Assembly (NCBI GenBank): GCA_963807775.1
Contig: CAWECY010000003.1
Location: 310,001 to 374,000 of the forward strand
DNA length: 64,000 nucleotides
Reading direction: 5' to 3'
Source: Bog-473 sp963807775
Lineage (GTDB): Bacteria; Actinomycetota; Acidimicrobiia; Acidimicrobiales; RAAP-2
The notes beneath the pieces were generated by a model that was given only the letters and a program-made list of their open reading frames with translations, did no database searches and was not told the origin of the DNA. How positions within the stretch are numbered: position 1 is the stretch's first letter; the number at the start of each line of letters is the position of its first letter. The position numbers and the translations under genes were made by a program. Positions 1 through 8,890 of this stretch are shown one piece after another.

Positions 1-205
1 GAGTTGCGTCGTCGTGTCTCCTTCCCTGCCGACCGTTCTCGGAGACCCTCGCCGGCCGTTTGGCAGGTCCGGAGGATCGCGGGCTCTCGGGATCTGAGCG
101 GGTCGGGGAGTCGGCCCGCGCTTGGGCGGTCGTGACCCCATGGGCGGCAAACGGGTCCCTCGCCAGCAATCCGAGTGGACGATCGTGTGAGCTAGACAGG
201 TCGGC

Positions 206-1051
206 GTGGGGGACTTCGTGACATCCGATGGAATCCGGATCGACTACTTCGTCCGGGGTGAGGGCCCCCCGCTCCTGGCGTGCCATGGCGGCCCCGGGAA
301 CATCTCCGACACCTTGGCGGCGACGCTGGCACCCTTGGAGGAAGCCCGCACGATCGTGTATCACGACTATCGAGGCAGCGGCCGGTCCGCTACTGCCCCA
401 CCCGACACCTACACGTTCGAGCGCCTGGCTGACGACCTGGACGAACTGCGGCGGCACCTCGGATACGGGAAGGTGCCTGTGTTGGCGCACTCCATGGGCG
501 GCTTCGTCGCACTGAACTACGCCTTGCGGCATCCGGAAGGCTGCGCCGGCCTGATCCTGGTGGGCACCACGCCCACCGGGGATCCACGCAAGATCGTCGG
601 TCCTTCCCTGCGCGCTCTCGGTCCGGCCCGGGTGGCCAAACTGATCGCCCGCAGCGGCTGGTATCTCGGCGCGTGGTCCTGGCGATCCGAGTCAACCGCA
701 CGCCAAGCGGCCCGCTACGCCATCATGGCCACCACCCAGGAGGGCCTGCCGTCCACCCGGGCTCGGGTCCAAGCAGCCAACGCTCGCCTCCCCGTTGCGA
801 ACGACAACGTGCCCCGCTTGGAGCGCCTGTTCGGCCGCACCGATCTCTCGGCTGACCTCCCCCACGTCTCGTGTCCGGCGCTCGTCCTCTACGGCGATCG
901 GGATGCCGTGATGGTCGTGGGCGGCGGCCTGTTGGCGGAGAACCTGCCGATGGTCACGCGGGTCGTCCTGGCGCAGGTTGGCCACGAGCCGTTCGTCGAG
1001 GCACCCGAGTTGGCGTTCCCGCCTGTACGGGACTTTCTCTCGACTGCCTGA
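206..1051 (+). CDS. alpha/beta hydrolase, proline-iminopeptidase-like (S33 type)
   Basis: A 281-residue cytoplasmic alpha/beta hydrolase with no signal peptide. The oxyanion motif HGGPG lies at residues 27-31, typical of the proline iminopeptidase branch. The nucleophile elbow HSMGG (95-99) gives S96, the acid is probably D231 or D233 in GDRD, and the base is H260 in GHEPF. The GTG start is chosen because GACAGG lies five bases upstream. The gene is convergent with the ltp2-like thiolase. The substrate is unknown: the family includes peptidases, esterases and C-C bond hydrolases. A role in steroid breakdown is suggested only by position, not by sequence. Confidence 0.85.
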   Translation: MGDFVTSDGIRIDYFVRGEGPPLLACHGGPGNISDTLAATLAPLEEARTIVYHDYRGSGRSATAPPDTYTFERLADDLDELRRHLGYGKVPVLAHSMGGFVALNYALRHPEGCAGLILVGTTPTGDPRKIVGPSLRALGPARVAKLIARSGWYLGAWSWRSESTARQAARYAIMATTQEGLPSTRARVQAANARLPVANDNVPRLERLFGRTDLSADLPHVSCPALVLYGDRDAVMVVGGGLLAENLPMVTRVVLAQVGHEPFVEAPELAFPPVRDFLSTA

Positions 1052-1121
1052 ATCAGCCCGGGCGTGATCTTCCGGTCGCGTCTCGATGTGGATGCGAAGA
1101 CCGCCGTAGGCCGCCGCCGGA

Positions 1122-2306
1122 TCAGCGATCGACGCCCAGCACCAGGCCGCTTGTCGGCACGCCGGTGCCCGCCGTCACCACGACGTGCTCTACGCCGTCG
1201 ACCTGGTTGACCGAGGTGCCGCGCACGAGCCGCACGCCTTCGGCGATGCCGTTCATGCCGTGCAGGTAGGCCTCGCCGAGCTGGCCCCCGTGGGTGTTGA
1301 TGGGGAGCGCGCCCCCGACCTCGATGCGCCCGTCGCGCACGAAGTCCTTGGCCTCGCCCTTGGGGCAGAAACCGAGCTCTTCCAGCTGGTACAGCACGTA
1401 CGGCGTGAAGTGGTCGTACAAAATCGCCGCTTGCATGTCGGAGGGGCCCAGGCCCGAGGTCTCCCAGAGCTGGCGGGCCACCACGCCCATCTCGGGCAGC
1501 CCGAGCAGGTCGTCGCGGTAGTAGCTGGTCATCATGTCCTGGCCCGCCCCCGAGCCCTGGGCCGCCGCACGCACCACCACCGGGAGCGTGTCCAGGTCGC
1601 GGGCGCGCTCCAGCGAGGTCACCACCAGGGCCTGGGCGCCGTCGGTCTCCTGGCAGCAGTCGAGCAGGTGCAGCGGCTCCACGATCCAGCGACTGGCCTG
1701 GTGCTCTTCCAGGGTGATCGGCTGCTCGTAGAACCAGGCCTTTGGGTTGGTCGCCGCGTGCTTGCGGTCGGCCACGGCCACCCGGCCCAGATCCTCGCTG
1801 GTCGCTCCGGTTGCGTACAGATAGCGCTGGGCCGCCATGGCCACCCACGAGGCCGGCGTCAACAGCCCGACCGGCAGGTAGGACGCCATGTGCGCGTTCT
1901 CCGCGTTGGGGAGCGGGGCCCGGCCCTGCACTCCGGTACCGAAGCGGCTGCCCGAGCGCTCGTTGAAGGCGCGGTAGCAGACCACGACGTCGGCCACCCC
2001 GGTGGCCACGGCCAGCGCCGCCTGTTGAATGGTGGCGCAGGCGGCGCCGCCGCCGTAGTGGATGCGGCTGAAGAAGCTCAGCTCCCCGATGCCCAGGCTG
2101 CGCGCGATGTCGATGTCGGGGTTGGTGTCCGAGCTGAAGGTGACCATGCCCTGCACCTCGGCCGGCGCGATACCCGCCTCCCTCAGCGCCAGGTCCACCG
2201 CCTCGACGGCCAGGCGCAGCTCGGAGCGCCCCGAGGCCTTGGAGAACTCCGTGGCCCCGATGCCGGCGATGGCCACCCGGCCGGCGAAGGTATGCGCGTG
2301 CCGCAT
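1122..2306 (-). CDS. ltp2: Ltp2-like thiolase-fold aldolase of sterol side-chain degradation
   Basis: A 394-residue SCP-x/thiolase-superfamily protein. In mycobacteria Ltp2 performs the retro-aldol cleavage that releases propionyl-CoA and the C17-ketosteroid from the hydrated three-carbon side chain, working in a complex with the DUF35 domain of ChsH2. Seen here: an N-terminal thiolase start (VAIAGIGATEFSK), a GGGAACA segment with C90 at the usual nucleophile site, and a C-terminal NTHGGQLGEAYLHG segment typical of this branch. It is the last gene of a five-gene coupled operon. Its ATG overlaps the TGA of chsH1 as ATGA. The partner genes make the assignment stronger than the fold alone would. 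Confidence 0.92.
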   Translation of the reverse strand: MRHAHTFAGRVAIAGIGATEFSKASGRSELRLAVEAVDLALREAGIAPAEVQGMVTFSSDTNPDIDIARSLGIGELSFFSRIHYGGGAACATIQQAALAVATGVADVVVCYRAFNERSGSRFGTGVQGRAPLPNAENAHMASYLPVGLLTPASWVAMAAQRYLYATGATSEDLGRVAVADRKHAATNPKAWFYEQPITLEEHQASRWIVEPLHLLDCCQETDGAQALVVTSLERARDLDTLPVVVRAAAQGSGAGQDMMTSYYRDDLLGLPEMGVVARQLWETSGLGPSDMQAAILYDHFTPYVLYQLEELGFCPKGEAKDFVRDGRIEVGGALPINTHGGQLGEAYLHGMNGIAEGVRLVRGTSVNQVDGVEHVVVTAGTGVPTSGLVLGVDR

Positions 2307-2767
2307 CAGGCTCTGTCCCCGCCCAGCGGCAGGATCACCGTCACGGTGCCGCTCACGTGGTCGCCCAGGTCGTTGGCCCCGCGCACGGTCACCTTCACCG
2401 TGCCGGTCGTGCCGTCGTTGCCCGGCGGTCCCTTCTCAATGACGGAGCCGGTCAGGGTCATCGTGCAGTCGGGGTGGTTGGGCGCCCCCAGGCGGATGTC
2501 GATCTCGGCCAGCCGGCCGCGCGGCCCCGACCAGTCGGTCACGTAGCGGCCCACCAGGCCGTTGGTGGTCAGGATGTTCATGAAGATGTCCTTGGACCCG
2601 CGCCCCTGGGCGAGCACCTGGTCGTGGTGCACGTCCTGGTAGTCCCGGCTGGCGATGGCGCCCGACACGATCAGGGTGCGCGTGATGGGCAGCTCCAGCG
2701 TGGGCAGCTCGTCGCCCACCGCCACGTCGAAGAACGTCGGCCCCACGACAGCCGAGCCACGGCTCAC
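2306..2767 (-). CDS. chsH1: MaoC-like hydratase subunit ChsH1
   Basis: A 153-residue hot-dog-fold (MaoC-like) protein. By family knowledge it pairs with ChsH2 to hydrate the double bond of the three-carbon side-chain enoyl-CoA. The segment SRDYQDVHHD near residues 42-51 carries the Asp and His expected in the hydratase active site. The GTG start is set by the GTGA overlap with the stop of chsE1, and the stop overlaps the ltp2 start as ATGA. This places it in a translationally coupled chain. A longer upstream reading in the same frame is only antisense-type shadow of the neighbouring genes. Confidence 0.9.
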   Translation of the reverse strand: MSRGSAVVGPTFFDVAVGDELPTLELPITRTLIVSGAIASRDYQDVHHDQVLAQGRGSKDIFMNILTTNGLVGRYVTDWSGPRGRLAEIDIRLGAPNHPDCTMTLTGSVIEKGPPGNDGTTGTVKVTVRGANDLGDHVSGTVTVILPLGGDRA

Positions 2768-3903
2768 GACGACGCCTCCGCCAGCGCCCGCTCGGCGATG
2801 GACGCGCCGAGCTTCGACAGCTGCAGGCTGGCGCCCCCCAACAACAGCTCGATCTGCTTGCCCCACAGGAAGTAGCGGTGGATCGGGTAGGTGATGTCGG
2901 CCCCCATGCCCCCGTGCAGGTGCTGGGTGGCGGCCACCGTGCGCTGCCCCCGTTCCGACGCCTGCCACTTGGCCACCCGCGCCGCGTCGGCCGCGTCGCG
3001 GCCGCTGTCGAAGCGCCAGGCCGCGTTCTGCCAGGTGACCCGCATGGCCTCGATGTCGATGGCGGCGTCGGCCGCCCTCAGCATGGTGCCCTGGAAGGTC
3101 GAGAGCGGCCGCCCGAACTGGAGGCGGCCGTTCAGGTAGGCCGCCGTCTGCGCCAGCGCGGCCTCGCACACGCCCACCTGCAACGCGCACAGCGCGATGG
3201 TCGACGCCGTCACCATGACGTCGAGCGCCGAGCGCCCCGCCGCAGGCCCCACCAGGACGTCGTCGGACCCGATCCGCAGGCCGGCCACGTGCAGGTGCGG
3301 GTGGATCTCGCGGTCGGTGGTCACCGTGCGCTCCAGCGACACGCCGGGCGCTGCCGGGTCCACCAGCACCACCACCACCTCGCCGCCCGAGGTGCGAGCG
3401 GGCAGCACCACCCGGGTGGCCACGTGGGCCTGCGGCACCACCAGCTCCGTCCCGTCGAGCACCCACCCGTCGCCGTCGGGCACCGCGCCCACGGCCGGCG
3501 ACGACGTCGGGCTCCCAGCGGTCCCGGCCAGCGCCGCGGTCAGCAGCACCTCGCCGCGTACCACCCCGGGCAGCCAGCGCGCCCGCTGGGCCGCCGAGCC
3601 AAACCGCGCCACCGGCAGGGCGCCCAGCACCAGCGTGGCCCACAGGGGGACGGGCGCCACCGCGTTGCCCTGCGCCTCGAGCAGCAGGCACAGCTCGGTC
3701 AGTCCGTAGCCGCCGCCCCCGTGCTCTTCGGGAACGGCCAACCCGAGCAGGTCGGCGCCGGCCAGCGCCTGCCACAGGTCGCGGTCGATGCGGTCGTCGG
3801 TGGACTCCACCGCGGACACCCGCACCGGGTCGACCAGCCCGGCGAAGATGCCCGTCGCCGTCTCCGAGACGGCCAGCTGGTCTTCGCTCAACCCGAACTC
3901 CAT
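2764..3903 (-). CDS. chsE1: acyl-CoA dehydrogenase subunit, FadE28/ChsE1-like
   Basis: A 379-residue acyl-CoA dehydrogenase of the sterol type. In mycobacteria ChsE1 and ChsE2 form an alpha2beta2 FAD enzyme that desaturates the three-carbon side chain on the steroid nucleus. The usual late signatures are present: a GRLQFGRPLSTFQ stretch, and HLHGGMGADITYPIHRYF near the C-terminus. The middle domain is diverged, as expected for the partner subunit of these heterotetramers. ATGA overlap with chsH2 upstream and GTGA overlap with chsH1 downstream imply coupled translation and balanced subunit output. Confidence 0.9.
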   Translation of the reverse strand: MEFGLSEDQLAVSETATGIFAGLVDPVRVSAVESTDDRIDRDLWQALAGADLLGLAVPEEHGGGGYGLTELCLLLEAQGNAVAPVPLWATLVLGALPVARFGSAAQRARWLPGVVRGEVLLTAALAGTAGSPTSSPAVGAVPDGDGWVLDGTELVVPQAHVATRVVLPARTSGGEVVVVLVDPAAPGVSLERTVTTDREIHPHLHVAGLRIGSDDVLVGPAAGRSALDVMVTASTIALCALQVGVCEAALAQTAAYLNGRLQFGRPLSTFQGTMLRAADAAIDIEAMRVTWQNAAWRFDSGRDAADAARVAKWQASERGQRTVAATQHLHGGMGADITYPIHRYFLWGKQIELLLGGASLQLSKLGASIAERALAEASS

Positions 3904-4992
3904 CAGCGCTCCCCTCCCGAGCCGGCCGGCACGAAGACCGGCAACGACAGCTCGTCGTCGCAGTCGACGAACTCGGCCCGCACCGCCATGCCGATCGCGA
4001 TGTCATCGAGGGCCATGCCGTCGAGGTTGGCCACCACCCGGGTGCCCTCTTCCAGCTCCACCAGCCCGATGGGCAGCGGGTACTCAAACGACGGTACCTG
4101 CGGGTAGTGCACCACGACGTAGGAGTACAGCGTGCCCCGGCCCGAGGATTCCACGGTGTCCCACTCGAGCGAGCCGCATACACCGCAGGCCGGCAGCGGC
4201 GGGTGGCGCAGCGTGCCGCACGACAGGCAACGCTGGATCAGGAGCAGATGCGCCCGCGCGCCCGCGTACCAGAAGGCGTTGTCCTGGGTCAGGGCGGGGT
4301 GCGGGCGCGGCGGTCGGGGCGCCGACCGCGGCCCCGGCAGGAACTTCAAAATCCGGAAGAGCATGGTGGCCACCGGCTCGCCGGCGTCGTACAAGGCCTG
4401 CACCTGCTCCTCCGACTGCGGTCCGGGCGGCACGGACGCGTCGGGCACGGCCACGTACTCGAGGCGCGGTCGTGACGAAACGCCCGGTGCCCAGTCCCGT
4501 CCGCTTGGGGTCCGAGATCGACTCAATGACCGAGCGCACCAGCACGCGGTCGCCCACCACCAGTGGCCGACCGTACCTCTGCGTGCAGTTGGTGGCCACG
4601 ACCGAAGTCAGCCCCTCGTCGTCGAGCAGCGCCATCATGCGGTTGCTGGGCCCGTCGCCTTGCGACGCCCCGGACTCGCGGGCGGCCTCCACCTCGTTGG
4701 AGAGCCTCAGGCCGCGGATGATCCAGGCCTGCAACATGGACGGCGGTGCGATCAGCGAGTCGTACCCGGCCGCCTGCGCCGCCTCGTCGGAGAGGTAGAC
4801 CGGGTTCTCGTCGCCCATGGCCTCGACCCAGTGGCGGATCATGGGCACGTTCACCGCGTCCCACGACAGGTTGGGCGCGCCCGACACCTGGCCCACCAGC
4901 TCGGCCAGCTCCGCCGAGTGGTCGGGCAAGCCGGCCAGCTCCTCGGGGCGCTCCGAACCCGAACCCGCACCCGAACCCGACCCGGCGCTCAC
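3903..4992 (-). CDS. chsH2: ChsH2-like MaoC-DUF35 fusion, broken by a +1 frameshift
   Basis: The N-terminal half (about 160 residues) is a MaoC-like hot-dog domain (GDENPVYLSDEAAQAAGYD, then VGDRVLVRSVIESIS). The C-terminal half is a DUF35 domain with a zinc ribbon (CLSCG and CGVCG) and an OB-fold. This is the domain order of mycobacterial ChsH2, whose DUF35 part binds Ltp2. One extra G near 4467 (coding strand) breaks the frame right after GRFVTT; removing it gives GRFVTTRLEYVAVPD. The N-terminus has a Ser-Gly-Ala-Gly linker coded by hexamer-like repeats. The start is a GTG overlapping the chsE2 stop, and the end overlaps the chsE1 start as ATGA. The intact couplings on both sides favour a sequence error or a very recent mutation. 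Confidence 0.86.
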
Positions 4993-6167
4993 CGCGACCC
5001 CCGCGTCATGCCCAGCCCGGCCGTGGCCACGATCTCGCGCTGCACCTCGTTGACGCCCCCGCCGAACGTGTTGACCTGCGCCTGGCGCTGCGACGCCTCG
5101 ATACGCCCCCGCACCAACGCGCCCGGCGAGCCCGGCGTGAGATAGCCCGCCGCCCCGATGATGCCGGCGAGCAGGCGGAACACGTCGAGCGTGCGCTCCG
5201 TCCCGAACACCTTGATCGACGAGGACTCCGCCGCCGTCAGCTCGCCCTCGGCCACGTGGACCGCCATGCGCCAATTGAGCAGCCACATGGCGTCGAGCTC
5301 GGCCTTGCAGCGGGCCAGGTCCATCTGCACCCAGCCCTGCTCCACCAGCGTGCGGCCGTCGTCGGTGGGTTGGCGGGCCGCCCACTTCACCACGTCCTCG
5401 TACAGCGAGATCGACAGGCCCGACCAGGCCGCCAGCCCGACCCGCTCGTGGTTGAGCTGGGTGGTGATCATGCGCCAGCCCTCGTTCTCGTCCCCCACCC
5501 GGTTGGCCACCGGCACGCGCACGTTGTCGTAGAAGGTCTGCGTCGTGGTCAGCCCGCCGACGGTATTGATGATGGACCATTCGAAGCCGGGCACGCTGGT
5601 CGGGACGCACAGGATCGAGATGCCCTTGTGCTTCGGCACGTCGGGGTCGGTCCGCACGGCCAGCCAGATGTAGTCCGCCATGTCGGCGCCCGAGGTGAAG
5701 ATCTTGGCCCCGTTGACGACGTACTCCTCGCCGTCGCGCACCGCCCGCGTGCGCAGCGACGCCAGGTCGGTCCCCGCCTCGGGCTCGGTGTAGCCGATGG
5801 CGAAGTTGAGCTCGCCCGCCAGGATCTTGGACAGGAAGAAGGACTTCTGCTCCTCGGTGCCGAAGCGCATGATGGTCGGCCCCACCGTGTTGATGGTGAC
5901 GAAGGGGAACGGCGCCCCGGCGCGGCGCGTCTCGTCGAAGAAGATGAACTGGTCCGTGGCCAGCCGCCCCTGCCCGCCGAACTCGATCGGCCACCCGATG
6001 CCGAGCCAGCCGTCCTTGCCGATCTGGCGCACCACCTGGCGCCAGGCGTCGCCGCCCTCGCCGCCCTCGACCAACCCGGCCCGCACCTCGTCGGTCAGCA
6101 GGTCGGCGTAGTACCGCCGCAACTCCACGCGCAGTCGCTGCTGGTCAGGACTCTCTTCGAGGAACAT
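4989..6167 (-). CDS. chsE2: acyl-CoA dehydrogenase subunit, FadE29/ChsE2-like
   Basis: A 392-residue acyl-CoA dehydrogenase closely resembling FadE29: GYTEPEAGTDLASLRTRAVRDG in the middle domain, KIFTSGADMADYIWLAVRTD, and FGGGVNEVQREI near the end. It is expected to pair with the chsE1 product. It is the first gene of the igr-like operon. The internal ATG is chosen over an upstream one because GAGG stands nine bases before it and the family begins here. About 60 bases upstream lies a KstR-like palindrome (6220-6249), so induction by steroid-CoA intermediates is likely. Confidence 0.92.
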   Translation of the reverse strand: MFLEESPDQQRLRVELRRYYADLLTDEVRAGLVEGGEGGDAWRQVVRQIGKDGWLGIGWPIEFGGQGRLATDQFIFFDETRRAGAPFPFVTINTVGPTIMRFGTEEQKSFFLSKILAGELNFAIGYTEPEAGTDLASLRTRAVRDGEEYVVNGAKIFTSGADMADYIWLAVRTDPDVPKHKGISILCVPTSVPGFEWSIINTVGGLTTTQTFYDNVRVPVANRVGDENEGWRMITTQLNHERVGLAAWSGLSISLYEDVVKWAARQPTDDGRTLVEQGWVQMDLARCKAELDAMWLLNWRMAVHVAEGELTAAESSSIKVFGTERTLDVFRLLAGIIGAAGYLTPGSPGALVRGRIEASQRQAQVNTFGGGVNEVQREIVATAGLGMTRGSR

Positions 6168-6219
6168 CGTCGGGCAGCCTCGCGGACGTTCCGGCGGTCC
6201 CTGCAAGTCAAGGCCGCTC

Positions 6220-6249
6220 GGCGAAACTGTAACACGTTCTCGTTTCGCC
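6220..6249. promoter_or_regulatory. KstR-like operator inside a 30-bp dyad, upstream of chsE2
   Basis: Core TGTAACACGTTCTC (6228-6241) fits the KstR consensus TnnAACnnGTTnnA except for the last base. It is flanked by perfect 8-base arms, GGCGAAAC (6220-6227) and GTTTCGCC (6242-6249), with the same centre of symmetry. It sits between the end of glsA and the start of the chsE2 operon. The operator role is inferred; a terminator hairpin for glsA is the alternative. Confidence 0.65.
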
Positions 6250-6347
6250 GGACCGGTCCTTCAGGTCCTCGGCCGCGCCGGCCGCGCCGGCCTGGCCGCC
6301 GCCCCGGTCCGCCCCGATCCCTTCCGGCGGCCTGCAGGTGCCGCGCC

Positions 6348-7358
6348 CTACGCCGGGGTCGGTGGAGCCGACGCAAAGAGGTTGAGTCCCAGGCCCTCCG
6401 AGAGGAAGGTCGTGATGCGCTGGCCCCGCACGCTGTTCCCGGCCTCGTCCAGTGGCGGCGAGAACGTCCCGACCCCGCCCTTGCCCGGCGAAATGGTCAC
6501 CAGCCCCCCGCTCACCCCGCTCTTCCCGGGCAGGCCCACGTCGTAGAGCCAGTCGCCCGAGCGCTCGTAGAGACCGGAGGTGGCGAGAACCGCCAGCACC
6601 CGTCGGCAGCTGCTCGATGCGATGGCCCGTTCGCCCGTCATGGGGTTGACCCCGCCGTCGGCCAACGTGGCCCCCATGACGGCCAGGTCGCGCGCGCTGA
6701 CGCGCAGGGCACACTGGCGCGTGTAGACGTCCGTGGCGACGTCGGGATCGCAGTACATGCGCTCATAGCCGTACAGCAGGTGGGCGATGCCCCGGTTGCG
6801 GAAATTGGTCGCCGCCTCGGACTCGTACACGTCGTCGTCCATCACCAACGGCCGGCCCGCGAACCGCGAGAGGGCAGCGACGATGTTGTCGAACTTCTCC
6901 TCGCACGTCGCCCCCGGCACCAGGCTCGAGGCGGCGAGCGCGCCGGCGTTGACCATGGGGTTCATGGTGCGGTCGGCATTGAGCTCAATCCCCATCACCG
7001 AGTCGAAGGGGAGGCCGGTACTGTTGACGCCGAGTTTGCGCCGCGCCTCCTCGGGTCCGAGGGCGTCGCACACCAGCGCGAAGACGAAGAGCTTGGAGAT
7101 GCTCTGGATCGTGAACTCCTGCTCGGCGTCCCCGACGGCGAAGGCGCGGCCGTGCACACCGGCGATGCACACCCCGAAGGCGTCGGGGGAAGCCGACGCC
7201 AGGGCGGGGATGTAGCCGGGCACGCTCCCTTCGTCCAGGTGACGGAAGCGTTCGTAGCCCGCCGTGACCAGTGCCTGCACCTCGGCGTCCGACGGCAGGT
7301 TTCCGGTCGAGACCCGCTCGCGGAAGAGCTGCTCGGTCGAAGTCTCGGGGGCGTCCAT
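6348..7358 (-). CDS. glsA: glutaminase A
   Basis: A 336-residue protein of the serine beta-lactamase-like glutaminase family, which hydrolyses glutamine to glutamate and ammonia in the cytoplasm. The catalytic S-x-x-K motif is QSISKLF (S86, K89 from the chosen start). Other family blocks are GNLPSDAEVQALV, NPMVNAGALA and GLPGKSGVSGG. An upstream in-frame TTG would add 24 residues of low-complexity sequence, so the ATG is preferred, though neither has a strong ribosome site. It stands alone between the two sterol operons with no obvious link to them. Confidence 0.9.
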   Translation of the reverse strand: MDAPETSTEQLFRERVSTGNLPSDAEVQALVTAGYERFRHLDEGSVPGYIPALASASPDAFGVCIAGVHGRAFAVGDAEQEFTIQSISKLFVFALVCDALGPEEARRKLGVNSTGLPFDSVMGIELNADRTMNPMVNAGALAASSLVPGATCEEKFDNIVAALSRFAGRPLVMDDDVYESEAATNFRNRGIAHLLYGYERMYCDPDVATDVYTRQCALRVSARDLAVMGATLADGGVNPMTGERAIASSSCRRVLAVLATSGLYERSGDWLYDVGLPGKSGVSGGLVTISPGKGGVGTFSPPLDEAGNSVRGQRITTFLSEGLGLNLFASAPPTPA

Positions 7359-7554
7359 CTGAGGTGCGGTTACGACCCGGTGTGGTCGGCCCGAAACACC
7401 AGACCCTGTCGGAGGCGCAGGTCCAGGCAATAGGTCAAGGGCTTCTTCCTCGCTTCGCTCGCAGTCGTGGCGGGATCTCGACGGCGCTCGGGAACATACC
7501 CCGAGAGATCTCGAGCCGGAGTGCTCGGCGCACCAGGCCTGTGCCTATGATCAC

Positions 7555-7568
7555 TGACACACGTTCTA
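7555..7568. promoter_or_regulatory. KstR-like half-conserved operator upstream of the CYP125-like gene
   Basis: TGACACACGTTCTA matches TnnAACnnGTTnnA with one mismatch (C in place of the first A of AAC). It lies about 60 bases before the chosen TTG start of the P450. It shares the ACACGTTCT core with the site upstream of chsE2. Operator function is inferred. Confidence 0.5.
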
Positions 7569-7626
7569 GAAATTGCCCGTCAGGGTAGGCACCGCGCTCG
7601 CCGTTGCGGTGCGCGAAAGGGGGGCC

Positions 7627-8880
7627 TTGAGCCTCGAGGAGATCGACCTCATCGACGGTCGCAATTTCGTCGCCGGGGTGCCTCACCAATGGTTCGCCGA
7701 GCTCCGCCGCGAGGCACCCGTCTTCTGGCACACCGAGGACATCGCCCCCCGGGGCGGCTTCTGGGCTGTCACTCGCTACGACGACTGCGTCCACGTCAAC
7801 CGCGACTGGGAGCACTTCTCCTCGGCCCGGCGTGGTGCCCTCTTCCACGAGTCGGACGACGAGATGCTGGCCCAGCAGCAGCTGTTGATGCTCAACATGG
7901 ACCCGACCATGCACACCCGATACCGCCGCCTGGTCAACAAGGGCTTCACCCCCAAAATGGTGCGCGACCTCGAGCAGCAGATCGTCGGCTACGCCGACGG
8001 CATCATCGATGCGGTCTGCGAACGCGGCACGGCCGACTTCGTCGAGGAGATCTCGGCCGAGCTCCCCCTCCTCGTCATCGCCGAGCTGCTCGGCGTGCCC
8101 CAGGAGGACCGACGCATGGTCTTCGACTGGTCCAACCGGATGATCGGCGCCGAGGACCCCGAGTACCAGATTCCGGGTGCCGCGCCGGACGAGGCGCTGA
8201 TGCAGGTGTACTCCTACGCCGAGGAACTGGCCGCCGAACGCCGGCTCCGGCCCAAGCAGGACCTCGTCTCGGTTCTGATCGATGCCGAGGTCGAGGGGGA
8301 GAAGCTCAACGAGCTCGAGCTGGACCTGTTCTTCCTCCTCCTCATCGTGGCGGGGAACGAGACGACCCGGAACCTGATGTCGGGCGCCATGACGGCCTTC
8401 TTCGACCATCCCGACCAGTGGGAGCTGCTCCGGAAGGACCGCTCGCTCCTGCCCAACGCGGTCGAGGAGATGTTGCGCTACGTGACGCCGGTCATGCACT
8501 TCCGCCGCACCGCGACCACCGACATGGAGATGCGGGGGCAAGAGATCAAGGAGGGCGACAAGATCATCTTTTGGCACACGTCGGCCAACCGGGACGAGAC
8601 GGCCTTCGACGACCCGGACTCCTTCGACGTCACGCGGTCGCCCAACAACCACATCGCCTTCGGCGGCGGTGGCCCGCACTTCTGCCTCGGTGCCAACCTG
8701 GCCCGCATGGAGATCATGGTGATGTTCGACCGCCTGCTCGACCGCCTGCCCGACATCCGCCTCGACGGCGAGGTGCAGCGGCTGCAGTCGAACTTCATCA
8801 ACGGCACCAAGCACATACCGGTCGCCTTCTCTCCCTCCGCACCCATCGGGGGCACCCCGCTCCCGGCCCGGGCCCGCTGA
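7627..8880 (+). CDS. cyp125: CYP125-like steroid C26/C27 cytochrome P450
   Basis: A 417-residue soluble P450. The I-helix motif AGNETTR is at 242-248, the ExxR pair is E281/R284, and the heme loop FGGGGPHFCLG has the ligand C353. Sequence blocks LLGVPQEDR, WSNRMIGAEDPEY and SFDVTRSPN resemble mycobacterial CYP125, which oxidises the terminal methyl of the cholesterol side chain to start its breakdown. The TTG start is chosen because GAAAGGGGG stands just before it; a reading 18 codons longer has no such site. It heads a plus-strand operon with two F420 oxidoreductases, behind a KstR-like site. The igr-type operon lies across glsA, much as cyp125 adjoins igr genes in mycobacteria. Confidence 0.88.
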   Translation: MSLEEIDLIDGRNFVAGVPHQWFAELRREAPVFWHTEDIAPRGGFWAVTRYDDCVHVNRDWEHFSSARRGALFHESDDEMLAQQQLLMLNMDPTMHTRYRRLVNKGFTPKMVRDLEQQIVGYADGIIDAVCERGTADFVEEISAELPLLVIAELLGVPQEDRRMVFDWSNRMIGAEDPEYQIPGAAPDEALMQVYSYAEELAAERRLRPKQDLVSVLIDAEVEGEKLNELELDLFFLLLIVAGNETTRNLMSGAMTAFFDHPDQWELLRKDRSLLPNAVEEMLRYVTPVMHFRRTATTDMEMRGQEIKEGDKIIFWHTSANRDETAFDDPDSFDVTRSPNNHIAFGGGGPHFCLGANLARMEIMVMFDRLLDRLPDIRLDGEVQRLQSNFINGTKHIPVAFSPSAPIGGTPLPARAR

Positions 8881-8890
8881 GGTGGCCGGC

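Noticed and set aside
2306..4183. A 625-codon minus-strand reading covering chsE1 and chsH1
   Set aside because: Only its last 153 codons are chsH1; the rest is an off-frame shadow of chsE1 and chsH2.
5060..5080. An AACGTGTT palindrome inside chsE2
   Set aside because: It lies in the conserved coding segment FGGGVNEV, far from any start, and lacks the outer T and A of the operator consensus.
4746..7433. An 895-codon plus-strand open reading across chsE2 and glsA
   Set aside because: Low-complexity Arg/His/Pro translation opposite two conserved genes; no domain or ribosome site.
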